Of a DNA stretch of 64,000 bases, positions 44,799-64,000 are shown piece by piece. Numbering within the stretch: the stretch's first letter is position 1; each line of letters begins with the position of its first letter. This stretch comes from Antedon mediterranea (lineage: Eukaryota > Echinodermata > Crinoidea > Comatulida > Antedonidae), in NCBI RefSeq assembly GCF_964355755.1, contig NC_092670.1, positions 36,691,795 through 36,755,794 on the forward strand, in the 5' to 3' direction. The position numbers and the translations under genes were made by a program. A model generated the notes under the pieces. The model had not been told where the DNA came from, searched no databases, and saw only the letters and a list, made by a program, of their open reading frames with translations.

Positions 44799-47024
44799 AT
44801 GGCTTCGGAACAGCTTGATACGCTTCTCGTAGATGATATTGAGCATACTAGTAGCCCTATTATTGATGAGAAGGTTCTTGAGTGCGCCATATGCGAAGGA
44901 AGACTTAACAATCCTAAATACCTTAGCTGTCATCATACGTTTTGTTTAAAATGTCTCGAAGACTGGGTGAACAGAAATGGTGAATTATTATCCTGCCCAA
45001 CTTGCTTCAAATCTTGTTCGATTCCAGAAGAGGGTCTACGTGGGCTACCGCCAAACAGTTGGCTAATTTGTTGGAAACAATTGAACAATTCACAAATGCA
45101 GATCAGATGAAATGTGTGACTTGTGGAAAAGAAGGTGAATCTGAAAACTACTGCCAGGATTGCAGACAGTTTCTGTGCCTGCACTGCAGTGGTCATCATA
45201 AGAACATTAGAACATTCGAGAATCACAAGCTGCATCCAGTGGAAGATGTCAGATGTATGAGTGTAAAAGACATCATTGTAACGTATCCACCTCTGTGTTC
45301 TATCCACAATGAACCTTTAAGTTCATTTTGCAAAATATGTACCATTCCCATTTGCATTCACTGTTCAATTACGAACCACAAAGAATGGGAAGGAATTGAA
45401 AAACACACACCATTAGTAAACTTATCAGATGAATTGAAAACCCTGAAGGAAAGATCGGCGGAACTGGAAAAATTAGCAACCGACTTAGCAAATAAAATGA
45501 AAGCTGATCTTCAAGAACTTTTGGACCTTTATACAAAATTAGAAGAAAAGAAGGAAAAGAGTTTGAAGGACATCGAAAATAATGTAGAAAAAAAGGTAGT
45601 AAGAATAAAAGAAAGTGAAGAAACACTTAAAAAGGAAGTAAGGACAATATTTACTACTAAAAAGGAAGTAATAGATTTACAAATACGGAACTGAAAACAG
45701 CATTATCTGATATAAATACAGATATTTGTTCACTGCATGACCTAGGAGAGAGCAACAGAGCAAAAGCTTTATCATCTGGTCAGCGTATAATCAGAGCACT
45801 GGAGAATAGAATAAAAAACCAACCAAAACCAATGCCTAATGGTTTTAATTCAGAAATTAACTTTGTTGAAAGCAAACAGGAGAAGGCTTCATTGCAAGAG
45901 GATATTGGAATGATAATACAAATATCGGAAGCAGCAGTGTCCCTTGAATTAGATGTACCAGAGTGTGTGACAACAGATCAAGTAATCGAAGTTAAAATCA
46001 TAAAAATTGCCGAATGTGATGATCTATCGATTGTAAGAGATTTGGAAGCAACTTGGACAATGCCCTCGGGTAACATTAATGTCGAAAAAAAAACATTATA
46101 ACAGATTTGGAAAAAACTACTTTATAAGTAGATCAGGTGTGGGAGTTTGCCAAGTTGATGTTAGTGTCGATGGTATCTCCATTAAGAAGTCACCAATGGC
46201 TGTCAAAGTAGAAGAAGCAGGGTTGATTAAAACTGTACGAATGCCAGTAGATGGAGATTTCGTAGATTTAGTCAAAGAAGATGATGATGATTGCATGCTT
46301 GTTTCATGTCAAAGTAATATACTTCATAGATTCAAGCAATCAGGAGATTATGTTAATAAGGTTACACTACCAAGCGATGTGAAAGTTAACAGAATGTTTA
46401 AAATGAAGAATGGTAACATAGCATTCACCGACTGTGGTAAAACTAAGAGCATTAAGATATGCACGATGGGTGGTGACATCGTTAAATCAGTTGGTGAGAA
46501 CAAGGTGACTAATCCATGTGGTATCCTTGTGGATGAAGAAACAAATATTGTGTATGTATGTAATGACCGGCATTTGGTTATGTTTGATGTTAATAGTGGC
46601 AAAACCATTTCAGAAGTATATGTTGACACTAAAAATGCAGTCACGATCACCGATCTGTGTCTTACCCGTTTTAGCCGAAAACAAAAATATATACTTCTAC
46701 TTGGAGGCTCTGAAGTATATGTATGTAATATTTTATTTTATTTCAACAATATTTTATGAGGGGGAAATCTTAGAAACAAAATTCGGTCGTCGTCATAGTT
46801 ATTTTCTCACTGCAGCAAGTGGAATAGAAGCTGATGATGCTGACCATATCGTTATAGCTAGAAATTATAAACTAGAGCTAATTAATAGTTACAATGAAAG
46901 ATTAATTAAAGAAATTAGTAAAAACAGCGACTTAACAAATACACCGGGCTTAGCGCTCTTATCATATTATCCACGCAGAGTTGCAGTGATCGATAACAAC
47001 AAAGTTAAAATATCTAATTATTAA
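44799..47024 (+). pseudogene. TRIM E: full-length but frameshifted TRIM pseudogene
   Basis: All TRIM domains can be followed by similarity, but the frame is broken several times. A 4-bp deletion near 45,057 comes just after the RING. A 1-bp deletion near 45,680 comes at the end of the coiled coil. Another break lies at an A9 run at 46,085-46,093 in the filamin domain. An AT-rich insertion near 46,735 is in the propeller. The first 104 codons, including an intact C3HC4 RING, remain open. B-box 1 has the longer CVTCG form, as in TRIM A, and the 3' flank (47,025-47,280) is closest to that of TRIM A. The A-run break alone could be a sequence error, but the other lesions make decay the better reading. 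Confidence 0.8.
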
Positions 47025-47420
47025 ATTGTACGTAAGATAAATAAGTATTGCTTACAAAAGAATATTAAGGAAATTGTTATAATTGTAATTCATTGATTGG
47101 CGAATACTTAAATTTAAAGTTGTTTAATTTGAGTAAGTATAAAGATAGCCAGTGTGAACAAACAATTGTATTTCTTGCATTCTAAATCGATTTGATTTAT
47201 TTGTTACTACTGTACTATAATTTGAAATTTTGTATCCTCAAGTCTGAATGATATTTTCGGTTATTAAAAGATACTAGTAATATGTAAGTCCTAAGGAAAA
47301 TCTCAAGGCGACAAATAAATCAACTATTTATCGATTGTATATTATGTTAAGCATCTATATCTAGGATCAGTAATTGAACTTTGACAGCAATATAATGGTT
47401 ACTAATATTATTGCTTAAAT
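47025..47420. other. Convergent intergenic region between TRIM E and the protease gene
   Basis: Only 396 bp separate the TRIM E stop from the protease stop on the opposite strand. The first part is the TRIM A-like 3' flank. No canonical AATAAA for the protease was seen close to its stop. Confidence 0.5.
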
Positions 47421-63953
<16,533 letters not shown>

Positions 63954-63975
63954 CTGAAACCAAATATTGAAACAT

Positions 63976-64000
63976 TGAGCTCTGTCTACATTATCAAACC
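63976..64000. mobile_element. MITE family 1, cut by window edge
   Basis: Only the left terminus (GAGCTCTGTCTACATTATC) is inside the window. Confidence 0.6.

Noticed and set aside
263-47024. A functional SMCHD1-TRIM silencing operon or system
   Set aside because: Adjacency and a shared promoter are seen, but nothing in the sequences shows a common pathway; promoter sharing alone is not enough.

Overview
The window is eukaryotic, intron-rich, AT-rich and full of repeats. The organism is a marine invertebrate deuterostome, most likely an echinoderm. The grounds are a recognisable SMCHD1 orthologue, a local expansion of TRIM genes whose coding region is one exon, a CUB/LDLa/SRCR double-trypsin protease, and many AGGCCTA-type palindromic words. 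Species cannot be named from sequence alone. All gene models were built by eye from homology and GT-AG splice sites.

Layout. (1) 263-22,800, minus strand: the 5' 33 coding exons of an SMCHD1-like chromatin ATPase gene. The start codon is at 22,800 and the 3' end, including the hinge domain, lies off the left edge. The phases of all 33 exons agree and give 1,523 codons. Introns hold tRNA-derived SINEs, a LINE tail, three families of TTAA-flanked foldback MITEs, a CpG-rich 1.2-kb element and several minisatellites. (2) 22,801-23,341: a compact divergent promoter shared by SMCHD1 and the first TRIM gene. (3) 23,342-47,024, plus strand: a tandem array of five TRIM paralogues (A to E) with RING, two B-boxes, coiled coil, filamin-like Ig and NHL-like propeller. 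A, C and D are intact, B is a 5'-truncated pseudogene and E is a frameshifted pseudogene. Flanking DNA was duplicated with the genes, including a copy of the SMCHD1/TRIM promoter and a 5'-UTR intron. The paralogues are mosaics of one another. A 2.15-kb block of GC-rich minisatellites and a foldback element sits between C and D. (4) 47,421-63,953, minus strand: the 3' 22 exons of a secreted or membrane mosaic protease gene. Domain order is four CUB or CUB-like, LDLa, trypsin 1, four LDLa, SRCR, LDLa, SRCR in three exons, trypsin 2. Its 5' end lies off the right edge. A 1.6-kb hAT-type non-autonomous transposon with a perfect 8-bp target duplication sits in one intron.

Functional reading. The three loci are neighbours without an evident common pathway: a chromatin-silencing ATPase, a cluster of putative ubiquitin ligases, and an extracellular protease. 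The most unusual content is the mosaic TRIM array that carries duplicated copies of a bidirectional promoter, and the second protease domain, whose catalytic triad is intact but whose specificity pocket is non-trypsin.
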